From: Ignavibacteriales bacterium
GTDB lineage: Bacteria; Bacteroidota; Ignavibacteria; Ignavibacteriales; Ignavibacteriaceae
DNA length: 33,457 nt
NCBI GenBank assembly: GCA_020061465.1
Contig: JAGUYG010000018.1
Coordinates: 1 to 33,457, forward strand
Direction: 5' to 3'
Under the pieces are notes generated by a model. It was not told the origin of the DNA. It saw only the letters and a program-made list of their open reading frames with translations, and made no database searches. Positions 1 to 7,719 of this stretch are shown one piece after another. The first letter of the stretch is position 1. Every line of letters starts with the position of its first letter. A program made the translations under genes and the position numbers.

Positions 1-6
1 ATTATC

Positions 7-24
7 CCAAAGGGATGCCTTTGG
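7..24. repeat. short inverted repeat CCAAAGG/CCTTTGG
   Basis: A perfect 7-bp inverted repeat (7-13 and 18-24) with a 4-base loop sits at the left edge. The same CCAAAGG core recurs in the non-coding stretches near 26695 and 30782, so it may be a fragment of a dispersed repeat family. The element continues off the window, so its full extent is unknown. Confidence 0.4.
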
Positions 25-133
25 CAGAGAGAGTTCAAAAGTACCGTATATAGAGCAACAAAAATGTTTGCTGAAAAAACAAACTTTTTTAACGTAGTAA
101 CACTGAGATTTTTGCATAACTTGAATTAATATG

Positions 134-195
134 AAATTTATGGATTTCCGATCCACAAATTTTCCAAAATTTATGGATTTTGATTCCACAAATTT
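134..195. repeat. two tandem palindromic repeats upstream of the AAA+ ATPase gene
   Basis: Two 29-base copies (134-162 and 167-195) occur with a 33-base period. Each has AAATTT at both ends and an internal dyad: TGGAT/ATCCA in copy 1, TGGA/TCCA in copy 2. They end about 28 bases before the ATPase start codon. Position and symmetry fit a pair of operator sites, but a mobile or structural repeat is equally possible. No flanking transposase is visible. Confidence 0.6.
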
Positions 196-223
196 ATAAG
201 TTTGGTAAAAATCCGGTGGTAAA

Positions 224-1351
224 ATGTTAAAAAGATTCTATTCTTTAGAAAATTACATCAAAGCAGGAAAAGTAACGATAATTTACGGAGCACGAAGAAC
301 TGGAAAAACAACCTTGCTCGAAAATTATCTGGTAAATCTAAAAGAAAAATATAAACTGGATTCGGGTGATAATATCAGAGTTCAGCAAATATTCAATTCT
401 CGAGACCCCGAGGTCATTCTTGGTTATGCAGAGGGTTATAAATTAATTGCAATAGATGAAGCTCAACAAATCAGCGATATCGGGATGGGATTGAAGATTT
501 TGATAGACCATCGACATGATTTAAAAGTAATTGCTACCGGCTCTTCATCTTTTGAATTATCGCAGCAAACCGGTGAACCTCTTACAGGAAGAAAAAGAAC
601 ATTAATTCTTTATCCGTTGGCTCAATTAGAATTATTAAACAAACAAAATGAATTTGAGTTAAGAGAAAGGTTAGAAGATTTTTTAATCTTTGGTTCTTAC
701 CCGGAAGTCTTAACCGCAGGTACAGAAAAAGAAAAAAAAGAAATTCTGAATGAATTAGTTGGTTCATATTTATTTAAGGACATTTTTTCATTAGAAAAAA
801 TAAAAGGGACTCACCAAATTTTTAATCTTACAAAACTTTTAGCTCATCAAATTGGGAAAGAAGTTTCACTCAATGAATTAGCAGCTCAGGTTAAATTAGA
901 TATAAAAACTGTCGATAAATATTTATGGCTGTTAGAGAAAGCTTTTATTCTTAAAAAAGTAACCGGATTTAGCCGCAACCTCAGGAAAGAGGTTGTCTCA
1001 AAAGCCAAATATTATTTTTGTGATACCGGAATTAGGAATGCGGTCATATCTCAATATAATAAACTGAATGATAGAAATGATGCAGGGGAATTGTTTGAAA
1101 ATTTTTTATTTATAGAAAGACTGAAGAGGAATGACTATTATGAAATTTACTGCAATTCATATTTTTGGAGAACCTACGATCAGAAAGAAATCGATTTAAT
1201 TGAAGAACGCGAAGGAAAACTATTTGCATTCGAGTTTAAATGGAAAGATAGAAAAATTAAAGTGCCAAAAGACTGGGCAGAGAATTACCCTAACTCTGAG
1301 TTTAACATCATAGATAAGCAAAATTATTTTCCTTTTATCACCAAACCTTGA
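224..1351 (+). CDS. AAA+ ATPase with C-terminal DUF4143 (AAA_14/DUF4143 family)
   Basis: This 375-residue protein belongs to a common but poorly understood family of AAA-type ATP-binding proteins. Walker A is GARRTGKTT at residues 22-30, Walker B is LIAIDEA at 74-80, and a sensor-like ATGSSSFEL follows at 104-112. A winged-helix-like middle (about 200-250) leads to a C-terminal domain with a PD-(D/E)XK-like signature: D324 in EID and E337-F-K339, so the nuclease-type residues look intact. The start is ATG with GGTGG a few bases upstream. It is the only plus-strand gene at this end, has no partner gene, and sits behind two palindromic repeats. In the family, roles in DNA or toxin-antitoxin-like functions have been suggested but are not settled, so I name only the domains. 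The downstream neighbour is convergent. Confidence 0.88.
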   Translation: MLKRFYSLENYIKAGKVTIIYGARRTGKTTLLENYLVNLKEKYKLDSGDNIRVQQIFNSRDPEVILGYAEGYKLIAIDEAQQISDIGMGLKILIDHRHDLKVIATGSSSFELSQQTGEPLTGRKRTLILYPLAQLELLNKQNEFELRERLEDFLIFGSYPEVLTAGTEKEKKEILNELVGSYLFKDIFSLEKIKGTHQIFNLTKLLAHQIGKEVSLNELAAQVKLDIKTVDKYLWLLEKAFILKKVTGFSRNLRKEVVSKAKYYFCDTGIRNAVISQYNKLNDRNDAGELFENFLFIERLKRNDYYEIYCNSYFWRTYDQKEIDLIEEREGKLFAFEFKWKDRKIKVPKDWAENYPNSEFNIIDKQNYFPFITKP

Positions 1352-1399
1352 GGATTACTTATCTTAATACTAAAGCAACCTTCGGGATTTTTAAATTGC

Positions 1400-1412
1400 A
1401 ACCCCGAGGGTT
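1400..1412. terminator. small GC hairpin between convergent genes, weak terminator candidate
   Basis: AACCC (1400-1404) pairs with GGGTT (1408-1412) around a 3-base loop, between the ATPase gene (plus) and the anti-sigma gene (minus). On the minus strand it is followed by a short A/T-rich run rather than a clean T tract. A second related stretch, AACCTTCGGG, lies just before it, so this may instead be a decayed dispersed repeat. Confidence 0.28.
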
Positions 1413-1429
1413 TGTCGGGATATCTTTAA

Positions 1430-2095
1430 CTACTTTTCCTCAATCTCCGATACCGAACGAAGCAGCTTTTCTCTCATTTTATTTAGTTCAGCTTTTTCTT
1501 TTTCATCCAATTGCACCCTTCTGAAATTCAAGCCGCTTTTGCTGATACTATAAGAAACAGGCGCGGCAGGAGAAGCGCCAACAATTGCTTCAGGCGAATA
1601 AAAGGTGTCCGTTCCGCTTCCAAGTATTAATTCAGAATCGGAATAATTTTGAAATGCCAAATTTTCAGAAGAGCGGCTTTCAACGGCAGGTTTATCTGCT
1701 TCAGATTTTTCAGTGGACTTTTGGGATAGAGGCATTTCATCTGCTTTCTTTTCAGCGGGCTTAAGATCTTCATCGGAATAATTTACAATCATATCCTCCC
1801 GTACTTTTGGCTCGACTGAGAAAGGATTCTCCTGTTCTTCGGAATTAACATTTATTACAAAAAGAATTATCACTGCAGCGGCTGCAAGCCCTGCCGATGA
1901 AGCCCAACGCAAAGGAATAAAGAATACTTTTCGGCTTTTCTCTTTTTCCGGTACATCGCCATAATTTATTTTTCTAAACAGCCCGGTTTCAAAATTTTCC
2001 GGCGCTTGAACTTTTCTTAGCTCTTTAAGAGTTTTTATTACCGGTTCGAATTTCTTCTCATCATCTTGTCCGAAGGATCGTTTCGATAACATCAT
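1430..2095 (-). CDS. putative membrane-bound anti-sigma factor
   Basis: This 221-residue protein has a short charged cytoplasmic N-terminus (1-60), one membrane segment at about 64-83 rich in Ala/Ile/Val, and a long acidic, Ser/Glu/Lys-rich segment expected to be periplasmic. A PENFETGLFRKI stretch at 32-43 resembles the linker seen before the membrane helix in many anti-sigma proteins. There is no HxxxCxxC zinc motif, so it is not a classical ZAS-type factor. It starts 9 bases after the stop of the ECF sigma gene, with AAGGTG overlapping that stop as the ribosome site. The tight coupling is the main reason for the call: the likely role is to hold the adjacent sigma factor at the membrane until an envelope signal releases it. 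Two adjacent ATGs are possible starts. Confidence 0.62.
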   Translation of the reverse strand: MMLSKRSFGQDDEKKFEPVIKTLKELRKVQAPENFETGLFRKINYGDVPEKEKSRKVFFIPLRWASSAGLAAAAVIILFVINVNSEEQENPFSVEPKVREDMIVNYSDEDLKPAEKKADEMPLSQKSTEKSEADKPAVESRSSENLAFQNYSDSELILGSGTDTFYSPEAIVGASPAAPVSYSISKSGLNFRRVQLDEKEKAELNKMREKLLRSVSEIEEK

Positions 2096-2104
2096 TTTTT
2101 CACC

Positions 2105-2692
2105 TTATTCTTTATATATATGCTTCAGCATTTTTTGAAGTTGTGCTCTTCCTCTGTTAATTCTCGATTTCACTGTTCCGACATTGACGCCTATTATTTC
2201 GGCAATTTCTTCGTAGGACAAATCCTGTACGTCTCTAAGTATCACTGCCTCTCTATAAGCGGCAGAAACTTTTTGAAGCGCTTTTTGAATTATCTCGTCC
2301 TTTATACCGCTGTCGGTTATAATGTCGGGTCGATACTGTTCATCCGGAATATCGTAGGTCTCATGTTCTTCGCCGTAAGAGCTAATCGAAAAAAAACGTC
2401 TTCTTTTTCTTCGTTGATATTCAGTCTTTGCTAAATTCCCCGCAATAGTATAAATCCATGTTGAGAATTTTGCAACAGAAGAATAATTATCCTTATATCT
2501 GAACACTTTAACCATTGTATCTTGAACTACATCGACACATGCTTCATAATCGCCAAGAAACCGGAACACAAAATTAATAAGAGGATTTTTATATCTCTGA
2601 ACTAATATCTCGAATGCTTTTTCCGTGTTATTTTTTTGAAATTCGAGTATTAATTCTTCGTCTGTTAATTCGTTCAGATTTTCCGATGTCAA
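2105..2692 (-). CDS. ECF RNA polymerase sigma factor (RpoE/SigE-like)
   Basis: The 195-residue protein has a sigma-70 region 2 at about 23-98 (including DVVQDTMVKVF, 54-64, the core-binding helix) and a region 4 at about 131-188 with a helix-turn-helix (LSYEEIAEIIGVNVGTVKSR, 158-177). Size and two-domain layout are those of extracytoplasmic-function sigma factors, which direct core polymerase to a small stress regulon. The start is a TTG at 2692: an in-frame stop lies three codons upstream and there is no early ATG. A candidate ECF promoter lies directly upstream and would make the transcript nearly leaderless. The next gene is its probable anti-sigma factor. Confidence 0.9.
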   Translation of the reverse strand: MTSENLNELTDEELILEFQKNNTEKAFEILVQRYKNPLINFVFRFLGDYEACVDVVQDTMVKVFRYKDNYSSVAKFSTWIYTIAGNLAKTEYQRRKRRRFFSISSYGEEHETYDIPDEQYRPDIITDSGIKDEIIQKALQKVSAAYREAVILRDVQDLSYEEIAEIIGVNVGTVKSRINRGRAQLQKMLKHIYKE

Positions 2693-2698
2693 CTTTGC

Positions 2699-2727
2699 TT
2701 ATACGTCTAGGGTTAAGAAATGTTTCC
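2699..2727 (-). promoter_or_regulatory. candidate autoregulated ECF-type promoter for the sigma gene
   Basis: Reading the minus strand, GGAAAC (2727-2722) is separated by 16 bases from CGTATAA (2705-2699). This resembles the GGAAC-N16-CGTC layout typical of ECF sigma promoters, which often control their own gene. The predicted start of transcription falls within a few bases of the TTG start codon. A perfect TATAAT (2736-2731) just upstream could be a separate housekeeping promoter but lacks a good -35. Confidence 0.45.
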
Positions 2728-2826
2728 TTTATTATACAATAAATTAGTTAAAAATATTTAAATACAGAAAGGAATGACTATTCCCTGCGGTTGTGTGTAA
2801 AATTTGTCTATTTTTTTAGGCGGTTC

Positions 2827-3840
2827 TTAATTCAGTATTTCGGTAATGAGAATAGTAAGAATTGTCTTGTGGTCGGCAGAGGTAGTTTTGACAGAAAAAT
2901 CTGCTTTGAGCAGCGCTTGTGCGGCACGATAAATTTTTTCATCGGAAAAAATTTTTCTTGCCTCTCGATATTGTCTATAATAATAAGGGTGTGTGCCGAC
3001 AAACTTTGCCGCGGCAGCATCGGGTAATTTCTTCTCGTTCATCTCGTTAACTCTTAGCAGTCCTGTAAAAAACCGTGTAAGCATGTGGACGATATAAGTC
3101 ATCTCAGAGCCGTTATCGAGAAGGTTAAATGCTATTTTAAGCGCCTCGGCTTTGTTTTGAACGGCAAGTGAATTTTGCAAATCAAAAATCGTATATTCTT
3201 TGAGGGCAGTTGACAATTCCTTAATAATATCGTAAGTAATTTCGTTTTTACTGCCGATAAAAGTAAAAATTTTTTCAAGCTGACTTTCAAGCATACTTCT
3301 ATTTTCACCCGATATTTCTGCCAATAGCTGAGCATTTTCTGCGGAGAGCAGCTTGTTATTTGATTCCGCATAATCTATAAGCCATTTTATTAAGCTTTCA
3401 CCTTTCAATTCCTTTGCTTCAAATATGAAATTATTTTTTTGGAGCAATGCGTATGGTTCTGCCGTTAAGTTAGAAATCTTTCCCTGGTGCAGCAGTGCAA
3501 CAACCGAAAATTCCGCAGGAGACTCTATGTAGGGAATTAAAGCTTGTTTGTCCTTTACCTTTTCAAATTCTTTACAAACAATCAGCTTTTTTTCCGAACC
3601 AAACGGAAAAGAAGATGCGAATTGAACTATCTGTGAAGCGCTTGTATCTTCACCGTAAAATGTTTCGTTGTCAAACTCGGATACTAAAAACGGCTTTACC
3701 GCATTTTGAAGCACAGTTAGAGCATGATTCATGCTGTAAGAATCTTCCCCGAAGAAATAATAGATTGGAAGCAGCTTTCCCTGCCGTATTTTTTTAATTG
3801 CTTCGGTAACGGATGAAATATGTGGTTTACTCTTCGCCAT
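2827..3840 (-). CDS. holA: DNA polymerase III subunit delta
   Basis: This 337-residue protein is the clamp-loader delta subunit, which opens the beta sliding clamp and works in the cytoplasm with gamma/tau and delta-prime. The N-terminal AAA-like domain begins with LPIYYFFGEDSY at about 24-35, the family's degenerate P-loop region without a full Walker A. The middle shows the helical lid with the conserved ENRSMLESQLEKI stretch, and the C-terminal collar domain (about 210-337) includes HPYYYRQYREA. Length matches the family. The ATG lies inside the last codons of the preceding 40-residue gene, a 14-base overlap, so translation is probably coupled to the transporter genes upstream. Confidence 0.93.
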   Translation of the reverse strand: MAKSKPHISSVTEAIKKIRQGKLLPIYYFFGEDSYSMNHALTVLQNAVKPFLVSEFDNETFYGEDTSASQIVQFASSFPFGSEKKLIVCKEFEKVKDKQALIPYIESPAEFSVVALLHQGKISNLTAEPYALLQKNNFIFEAKELKGESLIKWLIDYAESNNKLLSAENAQLLAEISGENRSMLESQLEKIFTFIGSKNEITYDIIKELSTALKEYTIFDLQNSLAVQNKAEALKIAFNLLDNGSEMTYIVHMLTRFFTGLLRVNEMNEKKLPDAAAAKFVGTHPYYYRQYREARKIFSDEKIYRAAQALLKADFSVKTTSADHKTILTILITEILN

Positions 3841-3949
3841 TCATCAACTTCTTTTTCTCATACTTAAGTGCTCTGATAAGAAAAAATACAAGCCCTCCCC
3901 AAACTAAACCGAGTACAAATGCGGCGGTTATTATTATTGTAATATTCAT
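3827..3949 (-). CDS. MetS-like small membrane subunit of the NSS transporter (40 aa)
   Basis: A 40-residue reading frame lies exactly between the NSS transporter and holA. It starts with ATG one base after the transporter's TGA and ends inside holA. It encodes one membrane helix (about 4-26) with the core LVWGGLVFFLIR, then a basic tail (KYEKKKLMNGEE). The known MetS small subunits encoded beside NSS transporters such as Corynebacterium MetP are similarly short single-span proteins with a W-G-G-L-V core near the membrane centre. That resemblance plus the gene order support a small accessory subunit of the transporter. There is little ribosome-site signal, so it is probably translated by coupling. 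The match was made by eye and not by a search. Confidence 0.72.
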   Translation of the reverse strand: MNITIIITAAFVLGLVWGGLVFFLIRALKYEKKKLMNGEE

Positions 3950-3950
3950 A

Positions 3951-5468
3951 TCAATTTCTTAGAGTATTATCCACAATTTTTTTATTTAACAAAATAAATA
4001 CGAAAATCGCTATTCCCCATTGCAACAGACATGTGCCCAAATTCTCAGCATGAAAAGGATTCCACCACTCAGGGTCCCATGATATCGAAGATATCAGCCA
4101 CCATGAAATTAAAAATACTGCTTGTATGGGCACCAACACTCCGATTACGTAATTATACCACTTCCCGATTTTCACATCGCTGCCATAGCCATTAATTATT
4201 TCAGTCCGGAATTTATTCACACCAAATTTGATGATGGAAAAGGAAATGAATGCACCGCTTAAAATTAGTCCAACCCCCCAAACCCAATCCTGGTTAGAGA
4301 AAAAGTTCATATTGAGTGCAGATGGAATTCCGAACACAAAGCCTGCAGCGGCTACAATAATAATAGCTTTTCTTCTTTTTAATCCAAAATCAATTAATGT
4401 TCTTGTAGATAATTCGACCATCGATAAAAGAGACGTAGTTGCGGCAAAGAAAAGAGCTAAAAAGAATATTGAAGCGAAGAAGCCGTTAACAAGGCTGCTC
4501 GTTGATAACTTTGCAAACAGCAGCGGCAGGTAGATGAAAGTCAACCCCGTATTTGCCGGACCCGACTGTGATATTTGCTGCATCGCATCGACAGAACTAA
4601 GTGCGAAGACGGTTGAGAAAATCGTTATCCCGGCAATAATTGAAACACTGTTATTACCAAATCCTATTAAAGCGGCATTCAAAGAAATATCTTCTTTTTG
4701 ACGCATGTAAGTAGCGTAAGTTAAAATTAAGCCCCAGCCTGCACCGGTATCCCAGGCGTTTTGAGTTAGTGCATTAAGCCATACTTTATAATCAAGAATT
4801 ATTTCAAGCTTGGGAGTAAAAAAATATTTTATTCCTTCTATTGCATCGGGCAGGGTAATAGCTCTTACAAACAATATCAATAAAATTATTAGAAGAGAAG
4901 GTACAAGTAACCGTGTTACCTTTTCTATTCCTTGTGTTACACCCCGATAGATTACTATCGATACAAGCGCTATCGAGATAAAATGAAAGAGCAAAGGAAG
5001 ATAGCCGGAAGAAAAACTCTGCCAGTACTCAAAATGCTGCTGTGTGTCGAACAAGCCTCCTGATACAGCGGAGAAAAAATAACGCAGGCACCAGCCTGTT
5101 ACCACCGAGTAATAGAACATAATTGCAGTAGATACCAGCACAACAAAAGCACCCATCCAGCCAAACTTATTTCCGGCTGTTTTAGAAATAGCTCCAACAG
5201 GTCCATACCGGGTTGACTTTCCGATAGCAAACTCGGCAATGATAAGCGGCACAGACCAGATGAGCAGAAAGATTACCCAAGGTATTAAAAAAGAACCGCC
5301 GCCGTTCTGAGCAACAACTCTTGAGAAGCGCCAAATATTTCCAGTGCCAACGGCAATACCTATTGTGGCAATAATCAAGGCCCATCTTGATGAGAAAAAT
5401 TCTTGTTTACCTTCAGGTTTACCTTCAGGCTGTTTCATTTTATTGATTTCATCGATACTGATTGACAC
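3951..5468 (-). CDS. Na+-dependent NSS (SLC6-like) transporter
   Basis: This 505-residue inner-membrane protein belongs to the neurotransmitter:sodium symporter family, which imports amino acids or related solutes using the sodium gradient. The signature is at the first helix: GNIWRF at 43-48 and NGGGSFLIPW at 55-64, which line the Na+ and substrate sites of LeuT-type proteins. Roughly 11-12 hydrophobic segments follow. The substrate cannot be read from the sequence; the adjacent MetS-like subunit hints at methionine/alanine-type importers. The GTG at 5468 has no clear ribosome site; an alternative ATG 10 codons in (5438) would still keep the first helix. Confidence 0.9.
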   Translation of the reverse strand: MSISIDEINKMKQPEGKPEGKQEFFSSRWALIIATIGIAVGTGNIWRFSRVVAQNGGGSFLIPWVIFLLIWSVPLIIAEFAIGKSTRYGPVGAISKTAGNKFGWMGAFVVLVSTAIMFYYSVVTGWCLRYFFSAVSGGLFDTQQHFEYWQSFSSGYLPLLFHFISIALVSIVIYRGVTQGIEKVTRLLVPSLLIILLILFVRAITLPDAIEGIKYFFTPKLEIILDYKVWLNALTQNAWDTGAGWGLILTYATYMRQKEDISLNAALIGFGNNSVSIIAGITIFSTVFALSSVDAMQQISQSGPANTGLTFIYLPLLFAKLSTSSLVNGFFASIFFLALFFAATTSLLSMVELSTRTLIDFGLKRRKAIIIVAAAGFVFGIPSALNMNFFSNQDWVWGVGLILSGAFISFSIIKFGVNKFRTEIINGYGSDVKIGKWYNYVIGVLVPIQAVFLISWWLISSISWDPEWWNPFHAENLGTCLLQWGIAIFVFILLNKKIVDNTLRN

Positions 5469-5579
5469 ATTGTTTGAACGACGGCATTAAAATTTTGTTT
5501 TGTTTAAGAAATATTTTTGTTTATAAATTTAATCCTGCTGAAATACTATCATAATTCTTTTTTAAGCAGATCGATAGAA

Positions 5580-6203
5580 TCATTTTACCCGTTTCTCAAT
5601 CAGCACTTCTTCCATCACTACATCGTTCACGGGTCTATCCATTTGGTTTCGTGGTACCTTACCGATAGCATAAACAACATCCATCCCGCTGATTACTTTT
5701 CCGAAGACAGTATGTTTGCCGTCAAGCCAGGGAGTAGCCGCATGAGTAATGAAGAACTGACTTCCGTTTGTATTAGGACCCGCATTAGCCATTGAAAGAA
5801 TTCCCGGGCTGTCATGTCTTAAAGCCGGAACTATTTCATCTTCAAATTTTCCTCCCCACAAACTTTCGCCTCCTCTGCCGGTGCCTGTCGGATCTCCGCC
5901 TTGAATCATAAATCCGTCAATCACTCTATGAAAAATAACTCCGTTGTAATAACCTTTTTTTGCCAAGCCGGCAAAGTTTTCAACAGTTTTAGGTGTTTGC
6001 TTTTCGAATAGCTCTAATTCAATTGTCCCCACATTAGTACGAATAATGGCAACTAAGATAGAATCGCTGCTTGTAGGTGAATCTGTCATTTCATTACTTT
6101 CTGTTTTTGTGATTGGTTGTTGACTGCTAATCTTTTGATCGCTTGACGAGTTGCAGCCTGCAGCAAGAAATAGAAACAAAAGTGATGCAAAGTATAACTT
6201 CAT
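5580..6203 (-). CDS. peptidyl-prolyl cis-trans isomerase, cyclophilin type, lipoprotein
   Basis: This 207-residue protein starts with a lipoprotein signal (lipobox LAAGC, Cys17), then a Ser/Thr-rich linker to about residue 48, then a complete cyclophilin domain. Catalytic-fold motifs are [15 protein letters not shown] (91-105), GSQFFIT (147-153) and [10 protein letters not shown] (159-168). It should catalyse proline isomerisation during folding of exported proteins, anchored to a membrane facing the periplasm. AGGAGG lies 7 bases before the ATG. It follows uppP by 10 bases and probably ends the envelope operon that begins with lolA. Confidence 0.93.
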   Translation of the reverse strand: MKLYFASLLFLFLAAGCNSSSDQKISSQQPITKTESNEMTDSPTSSDSILVAIIRTNVGTIELELFEKQTPKTVENFAGLAKKGYYNGVIFHRVIDGFMIQGGDPTGTGRGGESLWGGKFEDEIVPALRHDSPGILSMANAGPNTNGSQFFITHAATPWLDGKHTVFGKVISGMDVVYAIGKVPRNQMDRPVNDVVMEEVLIEKRVK

Positions 6204-6213
6204 ATTTTACCTC

Positions 6214-7062
6214 CTATGGATTTATTACGTTAAATGTTAAAAGAATAATAATTAAAATTCCGATTCCTATTCTATAATAAATAAAAAGAAAGGTTGAATT
6301 ATTGCGTAAGTACTTAAGCAAAAAGTCTATTGCTATGTATCCGCTTATTGCGGAAAATATTGTTGAGACGGTTAAAATTATAATCATTTCATTATTAATA
6401 TATTCCAATGCTTCGTATAATTGAAGCATACCGCTTGCAAATATAGCCGGGATGCTGAGCAAAAAAGAAAATCTTGCCGCTGCCTCTCTTTTCAATCCGC
6501 AAAATAAGCCTCCGGTAATTGTCGTTCCAGATCGAGATGAACCGGGGATAAGCGCAAATGCTTGTGCGATACCGATGATTAAAGCATCAACGGCAGAAAT
6601 GTTTTCGATATCTTTTTTGAATTTTGCAGTTTTCTCTGCAAATGCAAGAATGATTGCCAAAATAATTAAGCTGCCTGAAATTACATATAAATCTTTTGTA
6701 AGAGAACCTTCAATTATATCTTTAAACAGCAAACCAATTATAACCACCGGTACGGTACCAAGAATAATAAGCCATCCGGTTTTTGTGTGTTGACCGTGCG
6801 TAGAAATTTTAAAAGGCGCTTTAAGGTTGTCACGAATAAAATCAATCGAAATATGAAAAATATCTTTACGAAAATAAATTAGAATTGCAGCTAAGGTTCC
6901 AAGCTGTATAACCGCAATAAAAGATGTCCATCTCTCCGGCTTGGTATCCGAAATCAGATCCATTAATTTTCCCGCAACGGTTAAATGCCCTGTACTGCTG
7001 ATGGGCAAAAATTCAGTAAAGCCTTGAATGATACCGAGAATGACGGCTTCGAACAAACTCAA
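6214..7062 (-). CDS. uppP: undecaprenyl-diphosphatase
   Basis: This 282-residue polytopic membrane protein (BacA/UppP family) dephosphorylates undecaprenyl diphosphate to recycle the lipid carrier for peptidoglycan and surface-polymer synthesis; overproduction gives bacitracin resistance in other bacteria. Both family motifs are present: QGFTEFLPISSTGHL at 13-27 (with the catalytic Glu and Ser-Ser) and PGSSRSG at 173-179. Length is typical. The start is TTG at 7062, supported by a perfect AGGAGG five bases upstream that overlaps the end of the preceding gene. Confidence 0.96.
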   Translation of the reverse strand: MSLFEAVILGIIQGFTEFLPISSTGHLTVAGKLMDLISDTKPERWTSFIAVIQLGTLAAILIYFRKDIFHISIDFIRDNLKAPFKISTHGQHTKTGWLIILGTVPVVIIGLLFKDIIEGSLTKDLYVISGSLIILAIILAFAEKTAKFKKDIENISAVDALIIGIAQAFALIPGSSRSGTTITGGLFCGLKREAAARFSFLLSIPAIFASGMLQLYEALEYINNEMIIILTVSTIFSAISGYIAIDFLLKYLRNNSTFLFIYYRIGIGILIIILLTFNVINP

Positions 7063-7067
7063 AAGAA

Positions 7068-7073
7068 CCTCCT
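7068..7073 (-). promoter_or_regulatory. Shine-Dalgarno site fixing the TTG start of uppP
   Basis: AGGAGG (7073-7068 on the minus strand) lies five bases before TTG at 7062 and overlaps the stop codon of the barrel gene. This decides the non-ATG start and shows that this genome uses anti-Shine-Dalgarno pairing. Confidence 0.8.
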
Positions 7074-7719
7074 AAAAGAAATAAGTAACGCCAAGTCTGA
7101 TTCCGAAAGAAAGTGAATTAAAATTTACTGTTTCTCCTATAGCTTTATTATTAATCTTAATGCCGCCGGAATCGGGTTCGCCGTTAAAATCGTACCGAAT
7201 GTCAGCGCCGATGTTCGCATAAATATTCCCGCCTAATAAAGTATTGCCGTCACCTCTTAGTACAATACCGAAGCCGGTGGACTTATAGACAGCCGAACTC
7301 CTTAAAGGAGGAAGCGTTTCATCAACGGTTAAAAATCTCAACCCAAAACCTGTTCCGAATTTGAATTCAAATCCCGGTCCTGCTATAACATAATAACCAA
7401 CTATTGTCGGCATGATAATATTATAAATTAACTCGTATTGACCTATATCGTAGTTATAAGTAAAAGATGATAATTGATACGCAGTTTCGATTCCGATTTG
7501 ATATTTATGCGTTAACGAATAATCAACCTCACCGGAGAAAATAATTGCCGAATGAAAGCTTCCCAACTGATTTGAGAATGGAGCATAATTTTGATTGAGA
7601 TAATCTTTAAGCGAAGGCATAGTAGAAAAATTTATTCCCATTCCGGCTCTCGCCTGAAACTGCGGTAGAGCGGTATCGGCACACAAAAATAAGAGTACGG
7701 CACAAAGAATATTTTTCAT
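7072..7719 (-). CDS. outer-membrane beta-barrel protein, function unknown
   Basis: This 215-residue protein has a cleavable signal peptide (about 1-19) and then alternating hydrophobic/polar strands rich in Gly, Tyr and Asn, ending in a terminal aromatic segment (GIRLGVTYFF). The final Phe is the usual C-terminal signal for barrel insertion. This looks like a small 8-stranded OmpA/PorT-like barrel. No specific family could be recognised. It overlaps the stop of the flippase-like gene by 4 bases and runs straight into the uppP ribosome site, so it belongs to the same envelope operon. Confidence 0.7.
   Translation of the reverse strand: MKNILCAVLLFLCADTALPQFQARAGMGINFSTMPSLKDYLNQNYAPFSNQLGSFHSAIIFSGEVDYSLTHKYQIGIETAYQLSSFTYNYDIGQYELIYNIIMPTIVGYYVIAGPGFEFKFGTGFGLRFLTVDETLPPLRSSAVYKSTGFGIVLRGDGNTLLGGNIYANIGADIRYDFNGEPDSGGIKINNKAIGETVNFNSLSFGIRLGVTYFF

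Noticed and set aside
134-195. CRISPR array
   Set aside because: Only two copies, with 4 bases between them and no spacers or cas genes.
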